Below are positions 24,725 to 33,909 of a stretch of 64,000 nucleotides of DNA, one piece after another. The stretch comes from Planctomycetaceae bacterium (lineage in GTDB: Bacteria; Planctomycetota; Planctomycetia; Planctomycetales; Planctomycetaceae), in the NCBI GenBank assembly GCA_028284885.1, contig JANQQW010000074.1:1-64000 (forward strand). Reading direction: 5' to 3'. How positions within the stretch are numbered: position 1 is the first letter of the stretch; each line of letters begins with the position of its first letter. Position numbers and translations under genes: made by a program. The notes below the pieces were generated by a model. The model did no database searches. It was not told where the DNA came from and worked only from the letters and a program-made list of their open reading frames with translations.

Positions 24725-25611
24725 CACGCCGCCTCCTTCGACTCGGGCGTCACGTCGACAGCCTCGAGGAAGTCGACGTACTCGTCGGAAACGTCCTCTT
24801 CCAAGACCGCCGGCTGCGTCGAGTCCTCGTTCGACTCCTCGATCTCGGCCGCGCGGAGGGCAAGTTCGCGGAGCTTCAGGTACCGGTAGTACGTCCCCTC
24901 TGCGTTCGAGACGGCGAGCATGAAGCCAGCCGCGCCGTCGAGGAACCCGGCCCGCAGCAGGTAGGTTCGCAGGAACGCCCAGGCACCGTGCACGACCGCC
25001 GTGAGCAGCGTCGCCCGGCGACCGCGGCGGAAGGCCATCTCGGCCCCGGCGGTCGAGTACTCGTCGATCTTGCCGAGCACGTCCGCGAGCGTCCGGAACG
25101 TCTCGTGTCGTAGCGGCACCGACAACGTACCCACGCCCCCTTCGACCAGCACCCGTTCGTGGACGAGGTCGTCGCTGAAGCGGGCCCGGTCGCGACGGAA
25201 CAGCCGCGTGACGTAGTCGGGCGACCAGCCGCCGTGGTGAATCCAGTTGCCGCAGTAGCTCGAGAGCCGCGGGACGCGAAACGCGTCCGGGGCGTCGGGA
25301 CGGCGGATCGCCTCGTGGATCTCGCCGAAGAGCTCGGGCGGGACGGTCTCGTCGGCGTCGATCGACAGGACCCAGTCGCCCGTGGCATGGGCGAGGGCCC
25401 GATTCTTCTGAGGCCCGTAGCCCGGCCAGTCCAACTGGTAGACGCGGTCCGTGTACTCTCGGCAGATCGCGACGGTCCCGTCGGTGCTGCCGGAGTCGAC
25501 GACGACGATCTCGTTCGCCCAGCAGACCGAGTCGAGGCAGGCCCGGATCGTGTTCGCCTCGTCCTTGCAGATGACGATCGCCGAGACGGTCGGCTCGTTC
25601 GAGCGAGTCAC
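24724..25611 (-). CDS. family 2 glycosyltransferase (WaaE/KdtX-like)
   Basis: A 295-residue enzyme, paralogous to its downstream neighbour. VSAIVICKDEANTIRACLDSV and IVVVDSGSTDGTV form the nucleotide-sugar site, LSIDADETVPPELF is the metal site, and VTRLFRRDRARFSDDLVHE is the WaaE-type acceptor segment. A hydrophobic stretch (AVVHGAWAFLRTYLLRAGFLDGAAGFMLAV) may bind the membrane. The C-terminus is a Glu-rich tail. It starts four bases inside the end of the GT9 gene (ATGA) and ends by sharing one base with the next ATG, so translation is coupled through the operon. The acceptor sugar is not predictable. Confidence 0.87.
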   Translation of the reverse strand: MTRSNEPTVSAIVICKDEANTIRACLDSVCWANEIVVVDSGSTDGTVAICREYTDRVYQLDWPGYGPQKNRALAHATGDWVLSIDADETVPPELFGEIHEAIRRPDAPDAFRVPRLSSYCGNWIHHGGWSPDYVTRLFRRDRARFSDDLVHERVLVEGGVGTLSVPLRHETFRTLADVLGKIDEYSTAGAEMAFRRGRRATLLTAVVHGAWAFLRTYLLRAGFLDGAAGFMLAVSNAEGTYYRYLKLRELALRAAEIEESNEDSTQPAVLEEDVSDEYVDFLEAVDVTPESKEAA

Positions 25612-26651
25612 GCGGCACCTCGCTTCCCGGAGGCGAGCAACTCGCGGACGGCCGGCATCACGGCGGCCGGCGTCAGCTCCTGCATGCAGCGGTGGTGGCC
25701 GAGCGGGCAGACGCGTTTCTGGCAGGGGCCGCAGTCGACGTCGAGTTGCACGTGCCGGGCGAGGTCGTAGTGCGTCTCGCTCCAGGAGATGTGCGTGGGG
25801 CCGAACAGCGTGACGACCGGCGTGCCGAGCGCCGCGGCGAAGTGCCGGGGGCCGGAGTCGGTCGCGACGAGCAGTGTCGCCTCGCGAACGGCGGCCTTCG
25901 TCACGCCGAGCCCGATCGGTCCGTCCGCCAGCGAGAGCACCCGCGGGTCGTCGGCGAGACTGGTGATCTCGCGGGCCGTGTCGCGTTCCGCGGGGCCGCA
26001 GAGGACCAGGACGGTCCGGTCGAGGTCACGAACGACCTGCCCGGCAAGCTCGGCAAAGTGCTCGGTCGGCCAGTGTTTCGCGGCTCCGAACGCCCCGCCG
26101 GGACTCATTGCCACGAAGCCCGACGACCGTAGCCGCCAGTCGCGATTCTCCCAGAACGACTCGAACTGCCGAGCGTCCTCGTCGGTGACGGCGAGTTCCG
26201 TGCGTGTCGAGAGAGTCGAACAGCCGAGCGTCTCGGCGAGGCGGTTGTACTCGTCGAGCACCGGGTGTGGTCGTGACTTCGGCTTCGGCGTCACGCGGTC
26301 GGTCAGCAACCAGCCACGGAGGTCGCGGGCGAAGCCGACGCGTCGCTTCGCCCCGGACCGCCACGCCAGCCACGCGGTGCGGAAGGAGTTCGTCAGCAGC
26401 AGCGCCGCGTCGAGCCGCTCGGCCCGCAGGCGGCGGACGAACGACCGCTCGCTCCGTTCGCCCTGCTTCTCCTTCGGGTCGTACAGCAGAGTGCGGTCGA
26501 GGAGGTCGGTGCCGCGGAGCACCTCGGCGACGTACGGCCGGGCGAGGCCGACGACCTCGGCGTGCGGGTGATGGTCGCGGACCGCCCGCAGGGCCGGTGT
26601 CGCCATCACGGCGTCGCCGATCCAGTTCGGGAGGAAGACGCCGAGCTTCAT
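25608..26651 (-). CDS. family 9 glycosyltransferase (ADP-heptosyltransferase type)
   Basis: A 347-residue GT-B enzyme. KLGVFLPNWIGDAVMATPALRAV is the N-terminal signature of heptosyltransferases WaaC/WaaF. SPGGAFGAAKHWPTEHFAEL and ATDSGPRHFAAALGTPVVTLFGPT form the ADP-heptose site in the C-terminal domain. DVDCGPCQKRVCPLGHHRCM holds clustered Cys/His typical of WaaF-type proteins. It would transfer heptose to the lipopolysaccharide core at the cytoplasmic membrane face, consistent with hldE immediately upstream (ATGA overlap 26648-26651). WaaF is the closest match by eye, but GT9 members are similar enough that I leave the symbol blank. Confidence 0.85.
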   Translation of the reverse strand: MKLGVFLPNWIGDAVMATPALRAVRDHHPHAEVVGLARPYVAEVLRGTDLLDRTLLYDPKEKQGERSERSFVRRLRAERLDAALLLTNSFRTAWLAWRSGAKRRVGFARDLRGWLLTDRVTPKPKSRPHPVLDEYNRLAETLGCSTLSTRTELAVTDEDARQFESFWENRDWRLRSSGFVAMSPGGAFGAAKHWPTEHFAELAGQVVRDLDRTVLVLCGPAERDTAREITSLADDPRVLSLADGPIGLGVTKAAVREATLLVATDSGPRHFAAALGTPVVTLFGPTHISWSETHYDLARHVQLDVDCGPCQKRVCPLGHHRCMQELTPAAVMPAVRELLASGKRGAA

Positions 26652-28174
26652 GCCGCGTCCCGTCGTTCGGGGGCTGCGGGTGTCGCACGCAGCCGGGCGA
26701 CGATGTCGGTCGTCGAGACGCCGGGCGTCACGCCGAGCGGCTTCACCTGCCCACCGTACGACTCGACCAGTTCCCAGCCGACGATCTCGCGTTCGCAGTA
26801 CGTCCCGCCCTTGACCAGAAGATCCGGCCGGAGGGCGTCGAGCACGGCGCGCGGGGTCTCCTCGTCGAACACGACGACGTAGTCGACCGACTCGAGCGCG
26901 GCGAGCATCGTCGTGCGGTGCTCGACGTCGAACAGTGGCCGGTCCGGGGCCTTGCCCAAGCGGCGGATGCTGTCGTCGGAGTTCGTCGCGACGACGAGGC
27001 AGTCCCCCTCGGCGGCCGCCTGTTCGAGGTACCGCACGTGGCCGACGTGCAGGAGGTCGAAGCAGCCGTTCGTGAGAACGACCCGCTCCCCCAGCCGTCG
27101 CCGAGCGGTGAGTTGCCGCTTCAGTTCGTCGAGTTCGAGCACCTTCCGCGACGCGGTCGGCTCGACCGAGACGGACCGGCTGTCCCGGAGGATGTCGGCC
27201 AGTATCTCCTCGCGGGTGACGTTGACCACGCCGACGTGTTCGACCTCGAGCCCGCCGGCGACGTTGGCAAGCCGGGCGAGATCCCGCGGCCCGGCCCCGG
27301 CGGCCGTGCCGACGCCGATCGTCGCGAGCACCATGTCGCCCGCACCGGTGATGTCGTAGACCTCGCGTTTGCGGGTGGGGAGCAGCGTCTCGCGGCCGTT
27401 CGCCTCGACGACCGCGATGCCGTCGCTGTCGAGCGTGACGAAGGCGTGGCCGAGGTCGAGCCGGGCGACCAGCTGCCGGCCGGCTCGGAAGGCGTCGTCG
27501 GCGTTCTGGATGCGGACGCCGGTCGCCTTGGAGGTCTCGGTCCGGTTCGGCGTGACGGCCGTCGCCCCGCGGTAGTGGGTGTAGTCGGCACTGGATGCGG
27601 GATCGACGACGACCGGCGTCCCGGCGGTCCGGGCGGCGGCGATCAGGTCGCGGAGCACCTCGGGCGAGCAAACGCCCTTCGCGTAGTCGGAGACGAGGAC
27701 GGCGTCGAACTCGTCGAGTCGTGCGGTCACCCGTTCGACGAGTTGCCGACCGAGTTCCAGCGAGACCGGCGTGCGGACCTCGCGGTCGACGCGGAGCATC
27801 TGGTGCGGGTGGCGGTGCTGGGCCCGGCCGAGGAACCGCTGCTTCACGGTCGTCGGACGGTCGGGGTCCTCGAGCAGGCAGCCGGTGTCGACGTCGGCCC
27901 CTTCGAGCGTGCGGCGGACGAACTGGGCGTGCTCGTCGCTGCCGACGACGCCCGCCATCGCGACCTCGGCCTCGAGCCCGCGGAGCATGTTCGCGACGTT
28001 GGCCGCCCCGCCCAGCCGGCTCTCGCGTCGCTCCTCGCGGAGCAGGACGACGGGCGCCTCCTGGCTGATCCGCTCGGCGTCGCCCCACACGTACTCGTCG
28101 AGGATGAGGTCCCCGAGGACGAGCAGCCTGGGCCGGCCGAGCCGTTGAACGATGTCGACGAGATGCTGGGACAA
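26648..28174 (-). CDS. hldE: bifunctional heptose-7-phosphate kinase / heptose-1-phosphate adenylyltransferase
   Basis: A 508-residue two-domain enzyme. The N-terminal PfkB-type kinase (about 1-320) has RLGGAANVANMLRGL for substrate binding and DITGAGDMV as the catalytic loop. The C-terminal cytidylyltransferase-like domain (about 355-500) has TNGCFDLLHVGHVRYLEQA with the H-x-G-H motif. Together they make ADP-heptose precursor in the cytosol, which is used by the heptosyltransferase next in the operon. TTG 28174 is chosen because GAGGGAA lies seven bases upstream and the conserved region begins soon after; the open frame continues to 28372 without family similarity. It is the first gene of a five-gene overlapping operon and is divergent from the beta-barrel gene. 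Confidence 0.9.
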   Translation of the reverse strand: MSQHLVDIVQRLGRPRLLVLGDLILDEYVWGDAERISQEAPVVLLREERRESRLGGAANVANMLRGLEAEVAMAGVVGSDEHAQFVRRTLEGADVDTGCLLEDPDRPTTVKQRFLGRAQHRHPHQMLRVDREVRTPVSLELGRQLVERVTARLDEFDAVLVSDYAKGVCSPEVLRDLIAAARTAGTPVVVDPASSADYTHYRGATAVTPNRTETSKATGVRIQNADDAFRAGRQLVARLDLGHAFVTLDSDGIAVVEANGRETLLPTRKREVYDITGAGDMVLATIGVGTAAGAGPRDLARLANVAGGLEVEHVGVVNVTREEILADILRDSRSVSVEPTASRKVLELDELKRQLTARRRLGERVVLTNGCFDLLHVGHVRYLEQAAAEGDCLVVATNSDDSIRRLGKAPDRPLFDVEHRTTMLAALESVDYVVVFDEETPRAVLDALRPDLLVKGGTYCEREIVGWELVESYGGQVKPLGVTPGVSTTDIVARLRATPAAPERRDAA

Positions 28175-28416
28175 GAGCCGTTCCCTCGGCGCAGTCCGGA
28201 TACCGTGCCCGATTTCGGGCGGGGCGGGATGATCCCCGGAACCGGGAATCGGGTCAATGGGGATGTCCGTGACGGCGGAAACTGTGCGGCTTCCGCGGAC
28301 ACCGACTGTCGGACGGGTCGTGTCGTGGTCCCGTGGAAGCCGGGACTCCGGACAGGACGAGGACGATTCCAAGGGTGGAAGCGTTGCTCCTGTCGCGTTT
28401 TGGAACCGAGCCCCCC

Positions 28417-29460
28417 ATGCCCCGACCGTCGTTCTCGCCGTCGAAACTCTTCCTGTGTCTTTCCGGACTGCTCCTCACGGCGGCGATCGCCGTGGGCGAC
28501 GACCCCACAGCGCCTGCCGCGACCCCGCCGGCCGACTACGAACCGAGCGCCGTCGAGGAACCGTGGGTGAGTGACGGCGGCTGCGACTGGCTCCGCTGCG
28601 ACGCCGGTTGCGACGGTTCTGCGGCTTGTCCGGCCGAGCGGCTCGTGGAGGGTCTGTTCGGCGGTCTCGGCTTCGCGCCGTCGGACTCCTGCTACAACGA
28701 CTTCATCAGCCCGATCACCAACATCGTCCACTTCGAGGACCCGCGGACGGTGACGGAGCTGCGGCCGATCTTCATCCACAACGAGGTGCCGAACTCGGCG
28801 GGTGGCGGCGACGTTCAGCTGATCGCAATGCACGTGCGGGCCGCTCTCAACGACCGGTTGTCGATCGTGGCGGCCAAGGACGGCTTCATCACGTCGGACA
28901 ACCCCTTGATCGAGGACGGCTGGGCCGACATCTCGATCGGCCTGAAGTACAACGTCTGGAAGGATCCCTGCGAGCAGTGGATCGTCTCGGCCGGCTTCGC
29001 CTACGAGATGCCGACCGGCAGCCACCGTACTCTGCAGGGGAACGGCGACGGCAAGTTCGCCCTGTACCTCACCGCCGGTACCGAGTTCGCCGACTGCTGG
29101 CACTACGTGACGACCTCCGGCTTCCGCCTGCCGGCCAACACGAACGAGGAGAGCCAGGTCTGGTACTGGTCACAGCACGTCGACCGGAAGCTGACCGACA
29201 ACCTCTACGGTCTCGTCGAGCTCAACTGGTTCCACTGGATGCGGTCCGGCCAGGGAGGTGTCGCCGGGGTCGAGGGCGTGGACCTCTGGAACTTCGGCTC
29301 CACCGGCGTCGCCGGGAACGACATCGTCACGATGGCGGTCGGCACGAAGCTCAAGCCGACCCCCAAGCAGGAGGTCGGCCTCGCCTACGAGTTCCCGCTG
29401 ACGAACCGCGAGGACATCCTCGACCACCGGATCTACGTCGACTGGATCGTCCGCTACTGA
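28417..29460 (+). CDS. exported beta-barrel-like outer membrane protein (unknown role)
   Basis: A 347-residue protein with a signal peptide (hydrophobic [17 protein letters not shown]) and a Cys-rich early segment ([16 protein letters not shown]). The remaining 270 residues alternate polar and hydrophobic positions and finish YVDWIVRY, an aromatic end typical of outer-membrane barrels. Segments such as [23 protein letters not shown] and [21 protein letters not shown] resemble strands of transporter-like barrels in the OMP superfamily. I recognise no named family. ATG 28417 precedes the signal peptide, though no strong ribosome site is seen. A 242-base divergent spacer separates it from hldE. 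It might be a planctomycete-specific barrel for a hydrophobic substrate, but that is a guess. Confidence 0.65.
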   Translation: MPRPSFSPSKLFLCLSGLLLTAAIAVGDDPTAPAATPPADYEPSAVEEPWVSDGGCDWLRCDAGCDGSAACPAERLVEGLFGGLGFAPSDSCYNDFISPITNIVHFEDPRTVTELRPIFIHNEVPNSAGGGDVQLIAMHVRAALNDRLSIVAAKDGFITSDNPLIEDGWADISIGLKYNVWKDPCEQWIVSAGFAYEMPTGSHRTLQGNGDGKFALYLTAGTEFADCWHYVTTSGFRLPANTNEESQVWYWSQHVDRKLTDNLYGLVELNWFHWMRSGQGGVAGVEGVDLWNFGSTGVAGNDIVTMAVGTKLKPTPKQEVGLAYEFPLTNREDILDHRIYVDWIVRY

Positions 29461-29609
29461 GAAGGAGGCCGTTCACGGGCCTCGTGGGTCGCCGCGCGGA
29501 TTCTCCCGGAAACCTGTCACATCAGCGTCCGAATTCCGCTTCGCTGTCGAGAGACGCGCGTGGGCCACGTCCCACGCCGATCGAAATCGACTCCGGGATT
29601 CACGCGACC

Positions 29610-30080
29610 ATGAAGTCCTTCCTCACGACCTTCGCTCTCTTCGTACTGCTCACTCCGACGGCTTTCGGTGAGGAATTCGCCGAGTCGGGCACGTTCGACG
29701 TCGAGATCGGGCTGCTCGACGAGAAGAGCGAGCTGATGCACGTCACCTTCTACGGCAGCCGCGACGCCGATCCGCGAGTTCTTCTCGACAAGGAGGACAA
29801 GTCGGTCGCCGTCGGCGACTTCAACCGCGACGGGTTCGAGGACGTCGCCTTCTTCCAGACGCTCGAGACCGGTGACGTGAGCGGGGACGGCACACTCGAC
29901 ATCATCACGGCCCCGGGGCCAGGTGGCGGCCCCCACGTCAGGGTGTTCAACGCCTACCCCGGATTCACCGGCGGAGTTCGCGTTGCCGTGTGTGACGTCA
30001 CCGGTGACGGCACGCCAGACCTCATTCTCGGCGCTGGGCCTGGTGTCCGGATCTTCGGCGGGGCCAACGGAGCGTGGTGA
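29610..30080 (+). CDS. short exported FG-GAP/VCBS-repeat protein
   Basis: A 156-residue protein with signal peptide [20 protein letters not shown]. It has three D-x-N/S/T-x-D-G calcium-type loops: [18 protein letters not shown] and DVTGDGTPD. The second is followed by [15 protein letters not shown] and the third by the shorter [11 protein letters not shown]. These are FG-GAP/VCBS propeller repeats, which are usually seven or more; three can only form part of a propeller, so the protein is either a fragment that assembles or a truncated relative of the very large planctomycete FG-GAP proteins. The frame ends cleanly, six bases before the convergent phosphofructokinase stop. Confidence 0.7.
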   Translation: MKSFLTTFALFVLLTPTAFGEEFAESGTFDVEIGLLDEKSELMHVTFYGSRDADPRVLLDKEDKSVAVGDFNRDGFEDVAFFQTLETGDVSGDGTLDIITAPGPGGGPHVRVFNAYPGFTGGVRVAVCDVTGDGTPDLILGAGPGVRIFGGANGAW

Positions 30081-30086
30081 CCGCCG

Positions 30087-31469
30087 CTACTCGTGCGTCA
30101 GGTACCGCATCCGCTTGTGGACGTCGATGTTGAAGCCCTGGTAGCGGGTGCTGAGGTTGCCGGGGGCGAACAGGTCGGCCCGGATGTGCTCGACGTCGTC
30201 GGCCCCGATGGCGGTCGTGAAGATCGGCATCAGGAACTCGCGACCCAGCTTCGAGGGCTGCAGCCGGCGGCAGTCGTAGAAGCTCGTGTGCAGGTTGCGG
30301 GGGTGGATGGCCCCCCAGCGGTCGCGGAGCTTGTTGGCCGGGAGGGCCATCAGATGGAACCCGTCGTCCTGGTTGTACTGCAGCACGGCGAGGGCGTTGT
30401 TCTCGCCACGAACCAGCAGCTCCATGGCGTGTCCGCCGAGCTGGGCGGCGTGGAACCGGTCGAACTGGATGGGACGACCACCCCGCTGGGTGTGGCCGAC
30501 CATTCGCGTGAAGATGGCGGACTCGGCGGTGTCGTGCCGGCGGCGGGACTGGAAGAACCCGTCGCCGAGCCGTTCGATGAGCATGCTCTTGAGCGCCTCG
30601 GCGGCCCCGTCGAAGCGGACGTTCCCCGACGGGTCGCGACGGCCGAGGTCGCCGAGCGGCACCCCCTCGGCCCCCTTCACGCCCTCGCCCACGACGATCA
30701 CGACGTGCTTCTGCAGGTCGTAGAGCTCGGCGACCCGGGTGGCGAGTCGTTCGAAGTCGACGGCGACCTCGGGGATCAGGATGATGTCCGGCTGGCCGTA
30801 GGCCGACCCGAGGGCGATGTAGCCCGACTCGCGGCCCATCACCTCGACGATGCCGATCCGGCGGTGGCTCTCGGCGGTCGTGCGAATCCGGTTGATCGAC
30901 TGGGCGACGACGTAGACGGCCGTCGCGTAGCCGGGCGTGGCGTAGTTGACGATCTCGCCGAGCTCGATCTCGGCCTGGTCGTCCGACTTGGAGTAGACGG
31001 GCTTCCCGGTCTCGGGGTCCTCGGACCGCTCCCAGACGTTGGGCTCCTCGATGTAGTTGAGGCCGAGGTCGTTGTCGATCGTCTTGGGCGCGAGCACGCA
31101 GGGGAACTGTTCGGAGATCGGCTGCATGCCGTTGATCGTGCCGTCGCCGCCGATGCAGATCAGGCCTTCGATGCCGAGCTTCTCCAGCCTTTGGGCGACG
31201 GTCTTCATCTCGTCGACGGAGTCGGCGGAGATGTAGGTCCGGGACGCGCCGAGAATCGTGCCGCCCTGGCAGGGGTCGAGTTCCGGGATGCTGCTGAACA
31301 ACGGGTTCAGCGGCACGTAGGGGACGCGAGGGTCGAGCAGGCCGCCGAAGCCCTTGACGATGCCGTAGACCTCGATGCCGAGTTGGTTGGCCCGTTCGAC
31401 GGCCCCGAAGATGGTGGCGTTGAGGGCCGGGGTGTCTCCGCCGGCCGTGAGGATTCCCACGCGTTGCAT
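30087..31469 (-). CDS. 6-phosphofructokinase (G/K-type active site)
   Basis: A 460-residue glycolytic enzyme phosphorylating fructose-6-phosphate. The opening RVGILTAGGDTPALNATI and ICIGGDGTINGM hold the phosphate-donor loop; APKTIDNDL is the catalytic loop. Gly in GGDG normally marks ATP use, while Lys in PKTIDND is typical of pyrophosphate enzymes, so this is the mixed G/K type seen in some ATP-dependent PFKs. About 35 extra residues (EEPNVWERSEDPETGKPVY...) lie between TIDND and TPGYATAV. MGRESGYIAL and GHTQRGG are the substrate sites. ATG 31469 is preferred because the family starts there; the upstream open frame to 31547 lacks similarity. Confidence 0.88.
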   Translation of the reverse strand: MQRVGILTAGGDTPALNATIFGAVERANQLGIEVYGIVKGFGGLLDPRVPYVPLNPLFSSIPELDPCQGGTILGASRTYISADSVDEMKTVAQRLEKLGIEGLICIGGDGTINGMQPISEQFPCVLAPKTIDNDLGLNYIEEPNVWERSEDPETGKPVYSKSDDQAEIELGEIVNYATPGYATAVYVVAQSINRIRTTAESHRRIGIVEVMGRESGYIALGSAYGQPDIILIPEVAVDFERLATRVAELYDLQKHVVIVVGEGVKGAEGVPLGDLGRRDPSGNVRFDGAAEALKSMLIERLGDGFFQSRRRHDTAESAIFTRMVGHTQRGGRPIQFDRFHAAQLGGHAMELLVRGENNALAVLQYNQDDGFHLMALPANKLRDRWGAIHPRNLHTSFYDCRRLQPSKLGREFLMPIFTTAIGADDVEHIRADLFAPGNLSTRYQGFNIDVHKRMRYLTHE

Positions 31470-31729
31470 GATTCGTTTCCCGTGTCTCGCGTCGTCGCGG
31501 TCGCGAACTCGCTGGTTCGGCGCTCGGGGGGCGAGAACCGCGAACACGGCGGATCCCGAGTGCGAGCACCCTGTCGTCTTCTGGAAGGAACACGGCGGTG
31601 AGCGCTCGCGGGCGTCGGCCGGTGGCCGGACTCCGTCTTGAGTCGCCGTGTCGGCCCCTTATACCATCCGCGCGAGCGGGGGAACACGCCCCGCGTCCCG
31701 GTTCCGAAGTCCTCCCATCGGAGTTCGCC

Positions 31730-32929
31730 GTGCGGTACGTACTCGCCTGCCTGGTCAGTTCCGTCCTGGGAGGGGCCGCTGCGGTCCTGTTGCTCGGCGA
31801 CCACCCCGGCGAGGTGGCCTTCGCCCAGCGTGTCGAGCCGCTCCGGCCGCCCCGGCGGGACGAGTCGCGGACCGACACCCGCCGCGGACTCGCCGACGGT
31901 CCCCGCGAGGCCGGGGCCTCGCTGCTGCCGCCCGCCGGCGCGTTCGACGCGAACGGCATGACCGTCGAGGAGACGGTCGGTGTGTTCGTCTACGACCGCG
32001 TGAACCGGAGCGTCGCCAACATCACCACCCGCGTCAGCCGGCCGGAGGGGTTCTTCGTCGGCGAGGGAACCAGTGAGGGGAACGGCAGCGGCTCCGTCGT
32101 CGACGAGAGCGGCCACGTGCTGACGAACTTCCACGTCATCGAGAACGCGACCGAGGTGGCCGTCACGCTGTTCGACGGCAAGACCTACGACGCGACGTTC
32201 GTGGGAGCCGACCCGATCAACGACGTCGCCGTCATCCGCATCGACGCCCCGCGGGACGTGCTGTACCCGGTCACGTTCGGCGACTCGAACCGGCTCCGCG
32301 TCGGGCTCCGCATCTTCGCGATCGGCAACCCGTTCGGTCTCGAACGGACGATGACGACCGGCATCATCTCCAGCCTGAACCGCTCCCTGCAGGTGCGGGG
32401 GAACCGGACGATCAAGTCGATCATCCAGTGCGACGCCGCCATCAACCCGGGGAACTCCGGCGGCCCGCTGCTCGACTCGCAGGGCCGGCTGATCGGAATG
32501 AACACGGCCATCGCCAGCCGGACCGGTCAGAGCAGCGGCGTCGGCTTCGCCATCCCGATCAACCTCGTGAAACGCGTGCTCCCCGAGCTGATCGAGCACG
32601 GCCGCGTCATCCGGGCCGAGATCGGCATCCAACGGGTCTACGAGACGGGCAACGGGCTGCTGGTCGCCAAGCTGACCGACGGCGGCCCGGCCCAACGGTC
32701 CGGACTCCGCGGCCCCCGCATCACCCGCGAACGCCGCGGCCCGTTCGTCGTCGAGCGGATCGACCGCAGCGCCGCCGACCTGATCGTCGCCCTCGACGGC
32801 GAGCCGGTGAAGACGGCCGGCGAGTTCCTCGAACTCGTCGAGAGCCACAAACCGGGCGAACGCGTCGTCCTCCGCGTGATCCGCGAAGGACAACGGCTGG
32901 AGTTGCCGGTCGTCTTGGGAGGAGACTGA
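31730..32929 (+). CDS. membrane-anchored HtrA/DegP-type serine protease
   Basis: A 399-residue periplasmic protease with an N-terminal hydrophobic anchor (VLACLVSSVLGGAAAVLLL). The trypsin-like domain has catalytic His135 (LTNFHVIENA), Asp165 (NDVAVIRID) and Ser243 (NPGNSGGPLLD). One PDZ domain follows (about 315-395, LIVALDGEPVKTAGEFLELV). HtrA proteases degrade or refold damaged envelope proteins. The linker between anchor and protease domain (about residues 28-75) is Pro/Arg-rich. GTG 31730 is chosen because GGAG lies six to seven bases before it and the anchor starts immediately. It is divergent from the phosphofructokinase gene. Confidence 0.9.
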   Translation: MRYVLACLVSSVLGGAAAVLLLGDHPGEVAFAQRVEPLRPPRRDESRTDTRRGLADGPREAGASLLPPAGAFDANGMTVEETVGVFVYDRVNRSVANITTRVSRPEGFFVGEGTSEGNGSGSVVDESGHVLTNFHVIENATEVAVTLFDGKTYDATFVGADPINDVAVIRIDAPRDVLYPVTFGDSNRLRVGLRIFAIGNPFGLERTMTTGIISSLNRSLQVRGNRTIKSIIQCDAAINPGNSGGPLLDSQGRLIGMNTAIASRTGQSSGVGFAIPINLVKRVLPELIEHGRVIRAEIGIQRVYETGNGLLVAKLTDGGPAQRSGLRGPRITRERRGPFVVERIDRSAADLIVALDGEPVKTAGEFLELVESHKPGERVVLRVIREGQRLELPVVLGGD

Positions 32930-32931
32930 GG

Positions 32932-33055
32932 AGCCGGGAGACAGGTGTCGGGAGTCGGGGGTCAGCAGTCCGTGACCGTTCGTGGGACGGAGGTCACGCG
33001 GTCGCGTAGACTGTCGCCTAGTCCCTGCACGCTGACTCCTGCCCCCTGCCCACTC
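32932..33055. repeat. intergenic imperfect inverted G/C-skewed repeat before queE
   Basis: One end is purine-rich (GGGAGACAGG, then GTCGGGAGTCGGGGGTCAG) and the other is pyrimidine-rich with the imperfect complement (CTGACTCCTGCCCCCTGCCCA). The two halves bracket about 60 bases and could fold into a long imperfect hairpin. The block resembles the GGAGTCGGGGG-type intergenic repeats common in planctomycete genomes; I cannot check copy number from one window. Confidence 0.4.
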
Positions 33056-33733
33056 ATGTTCTTCTCCGAGCTCTTCCACAGCATCCAAGGCGAGGGGTCG
33101 CTCGCGGGGACGGAGTCGGTCTTCGTGCGGACGAGTGGGTGCAACCTGCGGTGCTGGTTCTGCGACACGCGGTACACGTCGTGGGAGCCGGAGGGGGAGC
33201 ATCGGCCGTGGGAGGAGGTCGCGGACGAGGTGCTGGCGATCGACTGCGAGCACGTCGTCGTGACGGGGGGCGAGCCGCTTCTGCAGTCGGAAGTGCAGCC
33301 GCTCGTCGCGAGGCTTCGAGAGGCCGGGCGGCACGTCACGATCGAGACGGCGGGGACCGTCTTCCTCGACGTGCCGGCCGACCTGATGTCGATCAGCCCG
33401 AAGCTCGAGAACTCGACGCCCGACGACGCCGACTGGCGAGAGAAGCACGAACGACTCCGCGACAACCCGGAGACGATCCGCCGACTGCTGTCGTTGGGGC
33501 CGTACCAGCTGAAGTTCGTGATCGACGCACCCGCCGACCTGGACGACGTCGAACAGTGGCTGACGCGGTTCCCCGCGATCGAACGGGACCGCGTCTGGTT
33601 GATGCCACAGGCGACGGCGGCCGAGATGATCACGGAGCGTCGAGACTGGCTCGCCGAGGCTGCGGAGCAGCGGGGACTCCACGTTTCCCCCCGGCTGCAC
33701 GTCGAGTGGTGGGGCAACGTCCGGGGGAAATAG
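33056..33733 (+). CDS. queE: 7-carboxy-7-deazaguanine synthase (radical SAM)
   Basis: A 225-residue radical SAM enzyme of queuosine/7-deazapurine synthesis. It opens FFSELFHSIQGEGSLAGTESVFVRTSGCNLRCWFCDT, the QueE hallmark, with CNLRCWFC giving the C-x3-C-x2-C iron-sulfur ligands. VVVTGGEPLLQ is the SAM-binding GGE motif and HVSPRLHVEWWGNVRGK is the family ending. It contracts the ring of 6-carboxytetrahydropterin to CDG. Start ATG 33056 is preferred because the family starts there; it has no good ribosome site and an unusual pyrimidine-rich leader from the preceding repeat. No other queuosine gene is visible in the window. Confidence 0.93.
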   Translation: MFFSELFHSIQGEGSLAGTESVFVRTSGCNLRCWFCDTRYTSWEPEGEHRPWEEVADEVLAIDCEHVVVTGGEPLLQSEVQPLVARLREAGRHVTIETAGTVFLDVPADLMSISPKLENSTPDDADWREKHERLRDNPETIRRLLSLGPYQLKFVIDAPADLDDVEQWLTRFPAIERDRVWLMPQATAAEMITERRDWLAEAAEQRGLHVSPRLHVEWWGNVRGK

Positions 33734-33909
33734 GGCCTCGGAGCGACGATTCGGCGGATTCGCCAATCTGGACGAACTTTCGCGATTCGCCCGGAAGTCC
33801 TGTTGCTTTCGGGGTCGGCGTGATACCCTTTTGGGCATCCGGTTGGTCGCCCATCTGTGCAGCCCTGTACGGCGACCTCACCACCACACGAGTCGAAGGA
33901 TGTGAGTAG

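Noticed and set aside
29460-29520. Hairpin GAGGCC...GGCCTC after the beta-barrel gene as terminator
   Set aside because: The stem is only six pairs and no T tract follows.
29610-30080. FG-GAP gene as a pseudogene fragment
   Set aside because: It has its own start, signal peptide and clean stop; the short length is odd, but no decayed remainder is visible next to it.
31307-33838. 843-codon open frame on the minus strand
   Set aside because: Shadow of the HtrA and queE genes; no domain and compositionally biased.
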